This document shows, piece after piece, positions 35,760 to 43,871 of a DNA stretch of 64,000 nt. The DNA lies in contig CAWEGR010000006.1 of NCBI GenBank assembly GCA_963808775.1, positions 1 to 64,000 of the forward strand. Reading direction: 5' to 3'. A program made the position numbers and the translations under genes. Each line of letters opens with the position of its first letter. Position 1 is the first letter of the stretch. Source of the stretch: JACVRW01 sp963808775. GTDB taxonomy: Bacteria > Actinomycetota > Thermoleophilia > Solirubrobacterales > Thermoleophilaceae. The notes below the pieces were generated by a model, which worked only from the letters and a program-made list of their open reading frames with translations, did no database searches and was not told where the DNA came from.

Positions 35760-37242
35760 ATGCCCAAGCCCCTGCGAGTCAGTCTCACCCTCTCCGGCGG
35801 CGCCTCGTTGGGGGCGTACCAGGCCGGCGCGACCGCCGCGCTGCTCGTCGCGCTCGAGCACGTGCGCGATGAACACGGAGTCGACGTGCACGTCGACGCG
35901 ATCGGCGGCGCCTCGGCCGGCGCGATCGTCGGCATGATGGCCGCGTACTCGCTGCTCGAGGGCGTGAGCGGCTGCGACGTCCTGCACGAGGCCTGGGTCG
36001 AGCGCGTCTCCATCGACACGCTGCTGCGGCGCAACTCGCGCGGGCCGCTGTCGCTCGAGGGTGTGCGCGCCGAGCTGCCCGAGATGCTGCGCGAGGGCAG
36101 GCGGGCGTCGCGCCAGGAGCATCCGCTGATGCTGCACGTGTCGCTGACCGGCCTGCGCGGGCTCACCTACGACCTGCACGGGCTGCGCTCGGACGAGCCC
36201 GTGCCGGCGGTGACCTACGCGGACTGGAAGGACTTCGAGCTCAGGCCCGGCGGGGGGCCGGGGCAGTTCTTCGAGCCGCGGCTCGCGTCGCCGCTCGACG
36301 CCGTGCTGGCGTCGGCGTCGCACCCCGGGGCGTTCGCGCCGCGCGTGCTCGACCGGCGGGAGGACCGCGACGAGTACGAGCGCCAGGGGATCACGAACCT
36401 CCCCCGCTCCGGCTGGCTCTGGTATTCGGACGGCGGCCTCGTGCAGTCCGAGCCGCTCGGCCGAACGGTGGCGGCGGCGCGGCGCGTCGAGGGAACGGAG
36501 GACGCGCACAGGCTGACCATGCTGATCGACCCGCGCGGCGAGGAGCCGACGGACGCCGAGGAGTGGAGCGACCGCGACTACGACGCGACCTGGGCCGGTG
36601 GCATGTCGCGCGCGCTCGAGGTGCTGCCCGAGCAGTCGCTCTACGAGGACCTGCGCAAGCTGCAGCGCGACAACCGGCGCGTGGAGTGGATGGGCGACCT
36701 GCTCGACGCGCTCGACGGGCGCGTCGACGAGCAGGCCGCCGGCGCCCTGCGCGAGGTACTCGGCCGAATCGCGAGCGAGCGCGCCGAGCTGCGCGGCGAC
36801 GACGAGATCGAGGTCGACCGCGGACGCCTCCGCAAGCGACCTGTTGCGGCAGGCGATCGGCGAGATCAGCGGGCTCGCGGGCAAGGAGCCGGTGGCGGTC
36901 GACCTGATCTCGCCGCTCCTGCTCGCGGAGGAGGCGCACGTCGGCGACCTGCTTGCGGGCGACCTGCTCGGAGACTTCGGCGGCTTCCTCGACGCCGACC
37001 TGCGCCGCAGCGACTTCGCCCTCGGCTACGCGTGCGGGCTCGCCTGGGCGCCCGAGGGGCTCGCGGCCTGCGGTCTCGACGACGACGCGGTGAAGGGAGC
37101 GTGCGAGGCGGTCGAGAGCTCGATGCCCGAGGACTGGCACGAGGTGCGCCGCGGCGAGGCGCAGGAGCGCGACCTGCCGTGGCGGGCGCGGCTCCGCCTC
37201 GCCCACTTCATGCTCCGGGGCGTGCGGGCGCTGATGCGCTGA
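35760..37242 (+). CDS. Patatin-like phospholipase, one frame break
   Basis: This patatin-fold acyl hydrolase of ~494 residues carries the oxyanion loop LSGGASLGAYQAGA near residue 11. The nucleophile is Ser52 in GGASAGA and the dyad Asp is Asp224 in YSDGGL. It should release fatty acids from phospholipids or other lipids. The C-terminal half is helical and specific to the actinobacterial long form. The frame slips near 36830, and the downstream frame continues to a normal C-terminus ending RGVRALMR. The ATG at 35760 begins MPKPLRVSLTLSGG. It is divergent from the PEP-mutase-family gene (37 bases) and is followed by the L,D-transpeptidase. Confidence 0.87.
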
Positions 37243-37261
37243 CGCTAGGGTTCCCGCCCGC

Positions 37262-38335
37262 ATGAGGCTCGCTCGCCCCCTGGTCCTGCTCGTCCTGCTC
37301 GGCGCGCTGCTCGCGCCGGCGGCGTCCGCGCAGGACCAGCAGACGGTCAGGCTCTTCTTCACGGCGGGCGAGCAGTTCGAGACGGTCGAGCGCAAGCTCC
37401 CCGCGACGGGCACCACGCTGCTGCCGACCCTGCGCGCGCTCCTGAAGGGACCGAGCGCGGCGGAGCGCGGGCGCGACATCGACACCCAGATCCCGCGCGG
37501 AGTGCGAATCGAACGGATCGTGCTCACCGGGCGCGGAGCGGCGGTGGTCGAGCTGTCGGCGGCGTTCCTCGGCCAGATCCCGGCCGACCCCGCGCAGCGC
37601 AGCGAGGCGCAGACTGCGACGCTGAGCGCGCGGCTCGCCCAGGTCACCTACACGGTCACCCAGTTCGGCGATATCCGGCGGGCGGAGGTGCGCTCCGGAG
37701 GGGTGACGCTCGACGGGGATCTCGAGCGCGGCGACTTCACGAAGCCGCGCGGCAGGCCACCGGTCGAGAAGCCGCCGCCCGGACCGCCCGTGGCGGGCAC
37801 GCGCGAGGTGCAGGAGCGGCTCGTTCAGCTCGGCTACCTGCCGGCGAGCGCGGTCGACGGGCTGTTCGGCTACCGGACCCAGCAGGCGGTGATGGCCTTC
37901 CAGTCGTGGGAGGGCCTCGGGCGTGACGGCATCGTCGGGCCCGCCACCACCGCGGCGCTGTCGACGGCGCGCCGCCCGCGCCCGCGCCGGGGCGCCGGGC
38001 CGCGCAGGCGCATCGAGGTCTACCGGGCGAAGGGCGTGGCGCTGCTCGTGCGCGGCGGGCGGACGCTTCGCGCCGTCCACGTGTCGACCGGAGCGGGCGT
38101 CAACGCGACCCCGACCGGGCGCTACAAGGTGTTCCGCAAGGAGCTGCGCTCGTGGTCCGTGCCGTTCAGCGTCTGGCTGCCGTACGCGTCCTACTTCAAC
38201 AACGGGATCGCCTTCCACGAGTACGCGGACGTGCCGCCGTTCCCGGCGTCGCACGGGTGCGTGCGGGTGCCGGCGCCCGAGGCGCCGTTCGTCTACGAGT
38301 TCGCCTCGTTCGGGACCACGGTCGTCGTCTTCTGA
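37262..38335 (+). CDS. GerMN / peptidoglycan-binding / L,D-transpeptidase
   Basis: This 357-residue exported cell-wall enzyme has a signal peptide at 1-23 (ending ASA). A GerMN-like domain (about 28-165), a Pro-rich linker, a peptidoglycan-binding-1 domain (about 180-235 with DGLFGYRTQQAVMAFQ) and a YkuD catalytic domain (about 248-357) follow. The active-site motif SHGCVRVP places the catalytic Cys at about 333, with the upstream His in AFHEY. It should form 3-3 peptidoglycan crosslinks or attach proteins. GerMN fused to YkuD is an uncommon layout. The ATG at 37262 starts the signal peptide. The 3' end overlaps the convergent membrane-protein gene by 43 bases. Confidence 0.92.
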   Translation: MRLARPLVLLVLLGALLAPAASAQDQQTVRLFFTAGEQFETVERKLPATGTTLLPTLRALLKGPSAAERGRDIDTQIPRGVRIERIVLTGRGAAVVELSAAFLGQIPADPAQRSEAQTATLSARLAQVTYTVTQFGDIRRAEVRSGGVTLDGDLERGDFTKPRGRPPVEKPPPGPPVAGTREVQERLVQLGYLPASAVDGLFGYRTQQAVMAFQSWEGLGRDGIVGPATTAALSTARRPRPRRGAGPRRRIEVYRAKGVALLVRGGRTLRAVHVSTGAGVNATPTGRYKVFRKELRSWSVPFSVWLPYASYFNNGIAFHEYADVPPFPASHGCVRVPAPEAPFVYEFASFGTTVVVF

Positions 38336-38874
38336 CGCCTGTCGCGCAAGGCGAAGCCGAGCGCGACGAGCCCGCCGAGGGCGCAGGCGCCGAGCGCCGC
38401 GAGCCCCCACGGAAGGAACTCGGTCAGCGCGTCCTCGCCGAGGGTGACCGAGGCGGGCGCCGCGGGCTCGGCGGCGATCGGGGCGACGACCACGACGTAC
38501 GAGCCGTCCTCCGGGACCTCCACCTTGGCGAACACCTTGCGCGAGCCCTCGTCGTCCTCGACGACCGAGCCGAACGAGGTCGGGTCGAGCAGGAGCTCGT
38601 CCCGCGTCCCCCGCGGCCTGATCGTGACCTCGAGGTCGGGCGGGATCTCGAGGAAGTCGGCGTCGTCGATGACAGGCGTGCCGGAGCCCTCCTCGAGGTT
38701 GCGGGCCTCCTCGTAGTAGAGGGCGGTCGTGCCCCGCGTGAGCTCGACGACCGCCTCGCCCGGAATCGGCACGCGCCCCTCCTCGCTGCTCGTGCCGGCG
38801 GTGGAGATGCCGTAGGCCACGAGCACCGCCACGGGTGGGAGCACGAGCAGGAGGACGGTGCGGAGGACGCCCAC
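38293..38874 (-). CDS. Two-helix membrane protein of unknown function
   Basis: This 193-residue protein has an N-terminal hydrophobic helix (about 4-24), an acidic extracellular domain of mostly beta character (about 30-150) and a second helix near 157-180, followed by RDRRQK. This makes it a hairpin-anchored surface protein. I recognise no family. The GTG at 38874 is preferred because it opens the first helix. A longer upstream reading runs into the previous gene's end. It lies seven bases from the duplicated-domain secreted gene on the same strand and its 3' end overlaps the L,D-transpeptidase gene by 43 bases. Operon membership suggests an envelope role. Confidence 0.65.
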   Translation of the reverse strand: MGVLRTVLLLVLPPVAVLVAYGISTAGTSSEEGRVPIPGEAVVELTRGTTALYYEEARNLEEGSGTPVIDDADFLEIPPDLEVTIRPRGTRDELLLDPTSFGSVVEDDEGSRKVFAKVEVPEDGSYVVVVAPIAAEPAAPASVTLGEDALTEFLPWGLAALGACALGGLVALGFALRDRRQKTTTVVPNEANS

Positions 38875-38881
38875 GCGGCGC

Positions 38882-40187
38882 CTACCGGCGCGCCGAGCAG
38901 AGCGCGCTGACCTGCAGCTCCACGCGCTCGTCGTCTCCAACGCCCGGCGGCAGCGCGACGAAGGTGCGCGACGCCAGCTTGCCGCGCCGGTGCCGGTGGC
39001 GCAGCGCCCGCACGACCCGCCGCGACGGCGGCCGGTCGGTGAAGAAGGCGAGCCCCGATCCCGAATGCACGAGGCGCCGGCCGCGCGGGCACTCGAGCCG
39101 CAGCCGCACCGGCTCGCCCGGTCGCACGCGCCGCGTGCGCACGATCCTGCGCGTGCTGACCTGGGACGGTCCCGCGATCACCCTCGCCCCGCCAGGCGAA
39201 CAGCCGACCACCGGCTGGTAGGTGATGCTGTTCGGCGTCGGCAGGACGCCGAAGTAGAAGCCGCGGACATCGCCGGGGCGCAGTCCCCCGCCGATCTCGA
39301 TGCCGACGGGGGCGATCGCGCCGGGGAAGTTGGCGTCGCTTCCCACCGCGCGCGCCGTGCCGGTGCAGCTGATGAGGTAGGTGTCGTCGCCGTACTTCGG
39401 GCTCGTGACCCACGGCCCCGTCACGGTGGTGCAGGGTGTCCACTGCTCGCAGGCGCCTGTCGTCGCCTGGGCTCCGCCTGCGCCGCGCGAGAGTGCCGGC
39501 GCGCAGAAGGCTGTGAGCCGCACCTCGACGCGCTCGTCGTCGCCGACCGTGGCGCGGCGCGCTGACGACCGTGCGAGCCACCGACCGGGTGCGCAGGTGG
39601 CGGTGCCTGAGCGAGCGAACCACCCGCGGCGACGGCGGCTCGTCCGTGTAGAAGCCCACCGAGGACCCGGAATGCACGAGGCGCTCGCCGCGGGCGCAGC
39701 CGAGCCGCAGCCGCACGGTGCCGCCGGGCTCGACGGGTACCTGGCGGGCGCGCGTCCGGTAGGAGCGCTTCGGCGGCCGCGGCCGCGCGCGGGCATCACG
39801 CCGAGCTGCCCACCCGGGGAGGCGCAGCCGGCGGAGGGCTTGAAGGTGATCGAGACGTTGAACGGGAACACCGAGAACGTGAGCTCGGAGCTTCCCGGCG
39901 CGGGCAGCGGCCCGCCGGTCAGGAGCGCGATCGGATAGATCGCGTTCCGGAAGGTGGCGTCGGCGCCCACGGCGTTCGGGCTCGAGCGCGGGCAGTCGAC
40001 CTCCCAGATCTCGTCGAGCTCGGGCGGCGCGGTGACCCAGGGGCCGTCGACCTCCGTGCACTGCGAGAACGGCTCGCACGGGTGCAGCGGTATCTGGGCC
40101 TGCGCGGCCGGTGCCGCGAGCAGGAGCCCGGTCGCGAGGAGGGCGACTGCGAGGACGACTCGCCGGATGGGCGCGATCTTACGGCAC
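38882..40187 (-). CDS. Secreted protein with two tandem ~190-residue domains, frameshifted
   Basis: After a signal peptide (Leu/Ala-rich core ending AQAQ), the sequence repeats itself. Unit 1 is about 39510-40080 and unit 2 about 38885-39455. Both begin with a Cys pair and GPWVT, then carry a second Cys, a GRxxVxSGS-like Arg/His-rich strand (ERLVHSGSS / RRLVHSGSG), TDxPPSxRVVR-LRHRH and a GDDERVE-VxxxC ending. The frame slips at least twice, near 39780 and 39560. Near the 5' end, deleting one T makes GTG at 40187 the start (MPKIAPIRRVV). As it stands, no standard start is in frame. Function is unknown. Two Cys per unit suggest disulfide-stabilised secreted domains. Confidence 0.6.
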
Positions 40188-40190
40188 GGA

Positions 40191-40224
40191 AGCGGCTCGC
40201 CCGGCCGAGGCCGGGCGAGCCGCT
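40191..40224 (-). terminator. Perfect 16-bp inverted repeat after the DUF4242 gene
   Basis: AGCGGCTCGCCCGGCC is followed, after two bases, by its exact complement GGCCGGGCGAGCCGCT, ending five bases from the DUF4242 stop. It is the strongest hairpin seen in the window. It very likely ends DUF4242 transcription and sits only a few bases from the probable start of the next gene. Confidence 0.75.
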
Positions 40225-40228
40225 CCGA

Positions 40229-40514
40229 TCACTGCGGAAGGCCGCGGGGACCCGTGCTGTCGAACACCGCGACCACCTCGACGACGAGGTTCGCCGGGAA
40301 GCCGCCCTTCGAGGAGTGCTCCCGGATCACGGCCTCGCTCTCGGCCTGGTGGACGCAGTAGATCTTGTCGCCGGCCACGTAGCTGTGTAGCCAGGTGTAC
40401 GGCTTGTCCAGCGAGTCCACGGCGTCGTTCGACGTCGCCGGTGATGCCGCGCAGGTCGTCCTCCGACAGGTTGCTCGCACCGGGGATCTCGCGCTCGATG
40501 AGGTAGGTCTTCAT
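40229..40514 (-). CDS. DUF4242 family small protein, one frame break
   Basis: This protein of ~95 residues is of the DUF4242 family, a ferredoxin-like alpha+beta barrel sometimes described as metal-binding. MKTYLIEREIPGASNLSEDDLRGI is the family N-terminus, and SYVAGDKIYCVHQAESEAVIREH with GGFPAN forms its C-terminal half. The ATG at 40514 has an excellent AAGGAG ribosome-binding site. The frame slips near 40430, and family sequence continues in the new frame. It is divergent from a second small barrel-like protein (40637). Biochemical role is unknown. Confidence 0.82.
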
Positions 40515-40636
40515 AAGCCGCTCCTTCGATTGTTGAACAAGACAAGGAGCACCGTACGACCGCCCTGCGATCCGCACATCCGCCGTATTGCCGTAGTTTC
40601 GACGGCGACATGCCGTACCCGGCGACAGGAGGAACC

Positions 40637-40924
40637 ATGCCCATCCTGATGATTCATGAGAGCCCAGGCGGGACTCGGGAGCAGTACCAGGAGGTCGGTG
40701 CGCGTCTCACCGATGGCGGTGGCCTCAACTCGCTGAGCGACTGGCCCCGAGAGGGGATCCTGTCGCACGCCGCAGGGCCTACCGAGGACGGCTGGCGCGT
40801 GGTCGACGTGTGGGAGTCCGAGGAGGCCTTCCAGCGATTCGGTGAGGTGATCGGACCAATCCTTCAGGAGGTGGGGCTTCCGGGTGTGCCCCAGACCTTT
40901 CCGCTCGAGAACTTCGTGAAGTAG
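40637..40924 (+). CDS. Small antibiotic-monooxygenase-like barrel protein
   Basis: This 95-residue protein opens with PILMIHESPGGTREQYQEV and has DGWRVVDVWESEEAFQRFGE, the pattern of dimeric alpha/beta-barrel (ABM-like) proteins. No catalytic residues can be named. An AGGAGG ribosome-binding site precedes the ATG at 40637 at good spacing, so this start is firm, and an upstream ATG at 40610 is not used. It is followed by the GYD-domain gene 16 bases downstream, probably in one transcript. Confidence 0.75.
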   Translation: MPILMIHESPGGTREQYQEVGARLTDGGGLNSLSDWPREGILSHAAGPTEDGWRVVDVWESEEAFQRFGEVIGPILQEVGLPGVPQTFPLENFVK

Positions 40925-40940
40925 CCGGGGTGCCCTGAAG

Positions 40941-41285
40941 ATGCCGCTCTATCTGTCGAAGTTCAGCTACACGCCCGAGACCTGGGCGAACCTGATCGCC
41001 AACCCGGAGGACCGTCGCGAGGCCGCCCGGGCCTACATCGAGTCCGTCGGCGGGAAGCTCCACGGCTTCTGGTACGCCTTCGGCACGCACGACGGCTACA
41101 ACCTCTGGGAGGCCCCGGACGACGTGTCCATGGCCGCGGTCGCGCTCGCGATCTGCGGGGGCGGGGCGCTGAGCACGCTCGAGACCACGACCCTCCTGAC
41201 CGTCGAGGAGACGCTGGAAGCGCTGGGCAAGGCCGGGCAGGTCGGGTACCGGGCCCCGGGCACCGGTTCGGCCGAAGTGTCCTGA
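40941..41285 (+). CDS. GYD domain protein
   Basis: This 114-residue protein matches the GYD domain family. It opens YLSKFSYTPETWANLI, contains the eponymous FGTHDGYNLWEAPDD near residue 48, and has the C-terminal TTTLLTVEETLEAL helix. These proteins form dimeric barrels of unknown function. The ATG at 40941 opens the first strand. It follows the ABM-like gene on the same strand, and its stop lies inside the arm of a hairpin that probably terminates transcription. Confidence 0.85.
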   Translation: MPLYLSKFSYTPETWANLIANPEDRREAARAYIESVGGKLHGFWYAFGTHDGYNLWEAPDDVSMAAVALAICGGGALSTLETTTLLTVEETLEALGKAGQVGYRAPGTGSAEVS

Positions 41286-41316
41286 CTTATGGGTGCAAGG
41301 CCCCACAAGTCAGGAC
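41279..41316 (+). terminator. Hairpin spanning the GYD stop codon
   Basis: GTCCTGACTT and AAGTCAGGAC are exact complements, extended inward by TGGG/CCCA around a short loop after one mismatch. The left arm contains the TGA stop of the GYD gene. It is likely the terminator of the two-gene unit. The remaining 41317-41463 spacer shows nothing else. Confidence 0.65.
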
Positions 41317-41463
41317 GGTTCGCCGCCGCGACGGCCTGGAGCGGGCTGGCGGCACCCGTGACAGGTCGGCGCTCGGATGTCGCGGCCTCACGCGCGCGTG
41401 GACAGTCGGCCTGCCGCGGGATTGAGGCCTGCAGCGCCGCGCCGAAAGTCATAGCCTGCGGCG

Positions 41464-42486
41464 ATGCCCCTCGACTTCGGCGTCACGGTCCTTCCCGACC
41501 CGCCCTACCAGCGCCTCGTCGAGCTGATCGTGAAGGCGGAGGAGCTCGGCTTCGACTACGGCTGGACCTACGACTCGCACGTGCTCTGGCAGGAGTCGAC
41601 CCCCACGCTGGCGCTCGCCGCGGAGGCCACCGACCGGATCAAGCTCGGTCACATGGTCACGAACCCGGGGACGCGCGAGCCGACCGTGCTGGCGAGCGCC
41701 TACGCGACCCTGCAGGACATCTCCGACGGCCGCATGGTGATGGGCATAGGGCGCGGCGACTCGGCGCGGCGCTACATCGGCCAGAAGCCAGTGCCGATCA
41801 AGCGCTTCGAGGAGTGCTGCGCGATGATCAAGCCGTTCATGAACGGCGAGCGCGTGGTGTGGAACGACACCGAGATCGCGCTCGAGTGGGTGCGGCCCGA
41901 GCTGCCCGAGATCCCGATGCACGTGGCGGGCTACGGGCCGCGGGCGCTGGCCGTCGCGGGCAGGGTCGGCGACGGCGTGATCATCCAGCTCGCCGACCCC
42001 GCGATCATCGAGTGGATCATGGGCACGGCGCGCGCGGCGGCCGAGGAGGCGGGCCGCGACCCCGACGCGCTCCAGTGCATCGTCTGCGCGCCGTCTCACA
42101 TCACGGACGACATCCAGGACGCGCGCGAGCAGGTGCGCTGGTTCCCCGCGATGGTGTCGAACCACGTGCGCGACCTGATCGCCCGCTACGGGGCGGATGG
42201 GTCGGTGGTGCCGCGCGCGCTCACCGACTACGTGCCGACCGAGACGGGCTACGACTACGACGAGCACTCACGCGTGGGCGCCAAGCACGGCGAGTTCGTC
42301 AGCGACGAGATCTGCGACCGCTTCTGCGTGCTCGGCACCTCTGAGCAGGCGGCCGCGAAGCTGCGCGAGCTCGAGGGGCTCGGGGTCAACCAGTTCAACA
42401 TCTACCTGATGACCGAGGGCCAGGACGAGATCCTCGAGACCTACGGGCGCGAGATCATCCCGGCACTCAGAGGAGGTGCGTCATGA
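41464..42486 (+). CDS. LLM-class F420-type oxidoreductase (CPS_4043-like)
   Basis: This 340-residue luciferase-like oxidoreductase opens DFGVTVLPDPPYQRLVELI. YDSHVLWQE and MGIGRGDSARRYIGQKP mark the subgroup close to methylenetetrahydromethanopterin reductase, which is often encoded beside hydantoinases. By family knowledge it probably uses F420. Its reaction is not established. As first gene of a five-gene operon ahead of a dihydropyrimidinase, reduction of a pyrimidine or related ring before ring opening is a reasonable inference. It would replace the missing dihydropyrimidine dehydrogenase. The stop overlaps the next start as ATGA (42483-42486). Confidence 0.87.
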   Translation: MPLDFGVTVLPDPPYQRLVELIVKAEELGFDYGWTYDSHVLWQESTPTLALAAEATDRIKLGHMVTNPGTREPTVLASAYATLQDISDGRMVMGIGRGDSARRYIGQKPVPIKRFEECCAMIKPFMNGERVVWNDTEIALEWVRPELPEIPMHVAGYGPRALAVAGRVGDGVIIQLADPAIIEWIMGTARAAAEEAGRDPDALQCIVCAPSHITDDIQDAREQVRWFPAMVSNHVRDLIARYGADGSVVPRALTDYVPTETGYDYDEHSRVGAKHGEFVSDEICDRFCVLGTSEQAAAKLRELEGLGVNQFNIYLMTEGQDEILETYGREIIPALRGGAS

Positions 42487-43871
42487 GGAAGCTGATCCGC
42501 GGCGGGACCGTGGTGAGCTCCGCCGGCGAGTCGCTCGCCGACGTCCTGATCGACGGCGAGGAGATCGCGGCCGTCGGCTCGTTCGGAGAGATCGACGCCG
42601 AGGTGATCGACGCGAGCGGCTGCTACGTGCTGCCGGGCCTGATCGACAACCACACGCACATGGCAATGCCGTTCGGCGGCACCCGCTCGATCGACGACTA
42701 CGACACCGGCACGCGCGCCGCCGCGGCCGGCGGGACCACCTGCATCGTCGACTTCGTCATCCAGCAGGAGGGCGGCGGCCTGCGCTCGTCGCTCGAGGAG
42801 TGGAAGGAGCGCGCCGAGGGCGCGGCGCACGTGGACTACGGCTTCCACATCGCGATCACCCAGGCCGACGAGGGCACCTTCGCCGACATGGCCCCGATGG
42901 TCGAGGAGGAGGGAATCGCCTCCTTCAAGGTCTTTCTCGCCTACAAGGGCGTGCTGATGATCGAGGACGACCTGTTCCTGCGCGTGCTCGAGACGACGCG
43001 CGACCTCAACGCGCTGACGATGGTGCACTGCGAGAACGGCCACGCGATCGACGTCTACGTCGAGCGCGCGCTCGCCGCCGGCCAGACCGATCCGATCCAT
43101 CACGCGCACACCAGGCCGGAGGTTCTCGAAGCGGAGGCCACCCACCGCGCCGTCCGGTTCGCGGAGCTCGCGAACTCGAGCGTCTACATCGTGCACGTCA
43201 CGTGCGGGCTCGCCGCCGACGAGATCGCCGCCGGCCATGCGCGCGGCGTCGACGTGTCGGCCGAGACGTGCCTGCAGTACCTGACGAACACGATCGACGA
43301 CCTGGAGCGGCCGGACTTCGAGGGGGCGCGCTACGTCTGCTCGCCGCCGCTGCGCGAGGAGTTCAACCAGGAGCTGCTCTGGACCGCGCTGCGCCGCGGG
43401 GTGCTCGAGTCGGTCTCGACAGACCACTGCCCGTTCAACTCCGAGCAGAAGGCCCTCGGCCGGGACGACTTCTCGAAGATCCCGAACGGCCTCGCGATGA
43501 TCCAGCACCGGCTCGTGAAGATGTGGGACCTCGGCGTCGAGGGCGGCCGGATCAGCCGCAGCCAGCTCGTCGACATGACCTCGACCGCGATCGCCAAGCG
43601 CTTCGGGCTCAGCCGCAAGGGCCACATCGCGCCGGGGACGGACGCGGACATCGTCGTCTTCGACCCGGCGACGCCGTTCAGGTTCTCCACGGACAGCTCG
43701 CACATGAACGTCGACTACGACCTGTTCGAGGGCGAGAGCTCGACCGGCAGCGTTCGCCACACCCTCTGCCGCGGCGAGCTCGTCTACGACCGCGGCGAGA
43801 TCCTCACGCAGCCGGGCCACGGCCGTTTCGTGCCGCGCTCGCTCGGCGCGCGCGCGGCGGTCGCCTCGTGA
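42483..43871 (+). CDS. hydA: Dihydropyrimidinase / hydantoinase
   Basis: This 462-residue cyclic amidohydrolase opens dihydropyrimidine or hydantoin rings to N-carbamoyl amino acids. The binuclear zinc site is complete: His57 and His59 in NHTH, carboxylated Lys149 in SFKVF, His182 in VHCEN, His238 in VHVT and Asp314 in STDHCPF. Length and motif spacing match dihydropyrimidinases rather than dihydroorotases. Start and stop are both embedded in 4-bp overlaps with the neighbouring genes, so it is translated with the LLM oxidoreductase before it and the M20 hydrolase after it. Confidence 0.93.
   Translation: MRKLIRGGTVVSSAGESLADVLIDGEEIAAVGSFGEIDAEVIDASGCYVLPGLIDNHTHMAMPFGGTRSIDDYDTGTRAAAAGGTTCIVDFVIQQEGGGLRSSLEEWKERAEGAAHVDYGFHIAITQADEGTFADMAPMVEEEGIASFKVFLAYKGVLMIEDDLFLRVLETTRDLNALTMVHCENGHAIDVYVERALAAGQTDPIHHAHTRPEVLEAEATHRAVRFAELANSSVYIVHVTCGLAADEIAAGHARGVDVSAETCLQYLTNTIDDLERPDFEGARYVCSPPLREEFNQELLWTALRRGVLESVSTDHCPFNSEQKALGRDDFSKIPNGLAMIQHRLVKMWDLGVEGGRISRSQLVDMTSTAIAKRFGLSRKGHIAPGTDADIVVFDPATPFRFSTDSSHMNVDYDLFEGESSTGSVRHTLCRGELVYDRGEILTQPGHGRFVPRSLGARAAVAS

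Noticed and set aside
33732..36884. 1050-residue open frame on the minus strand
   Set aside because: It is a chance fusion of antisense sequence of the patatin and SRPBCC genes with the true C-terminus of the heptad-repeat protein. Only its last ~150 residues are real.
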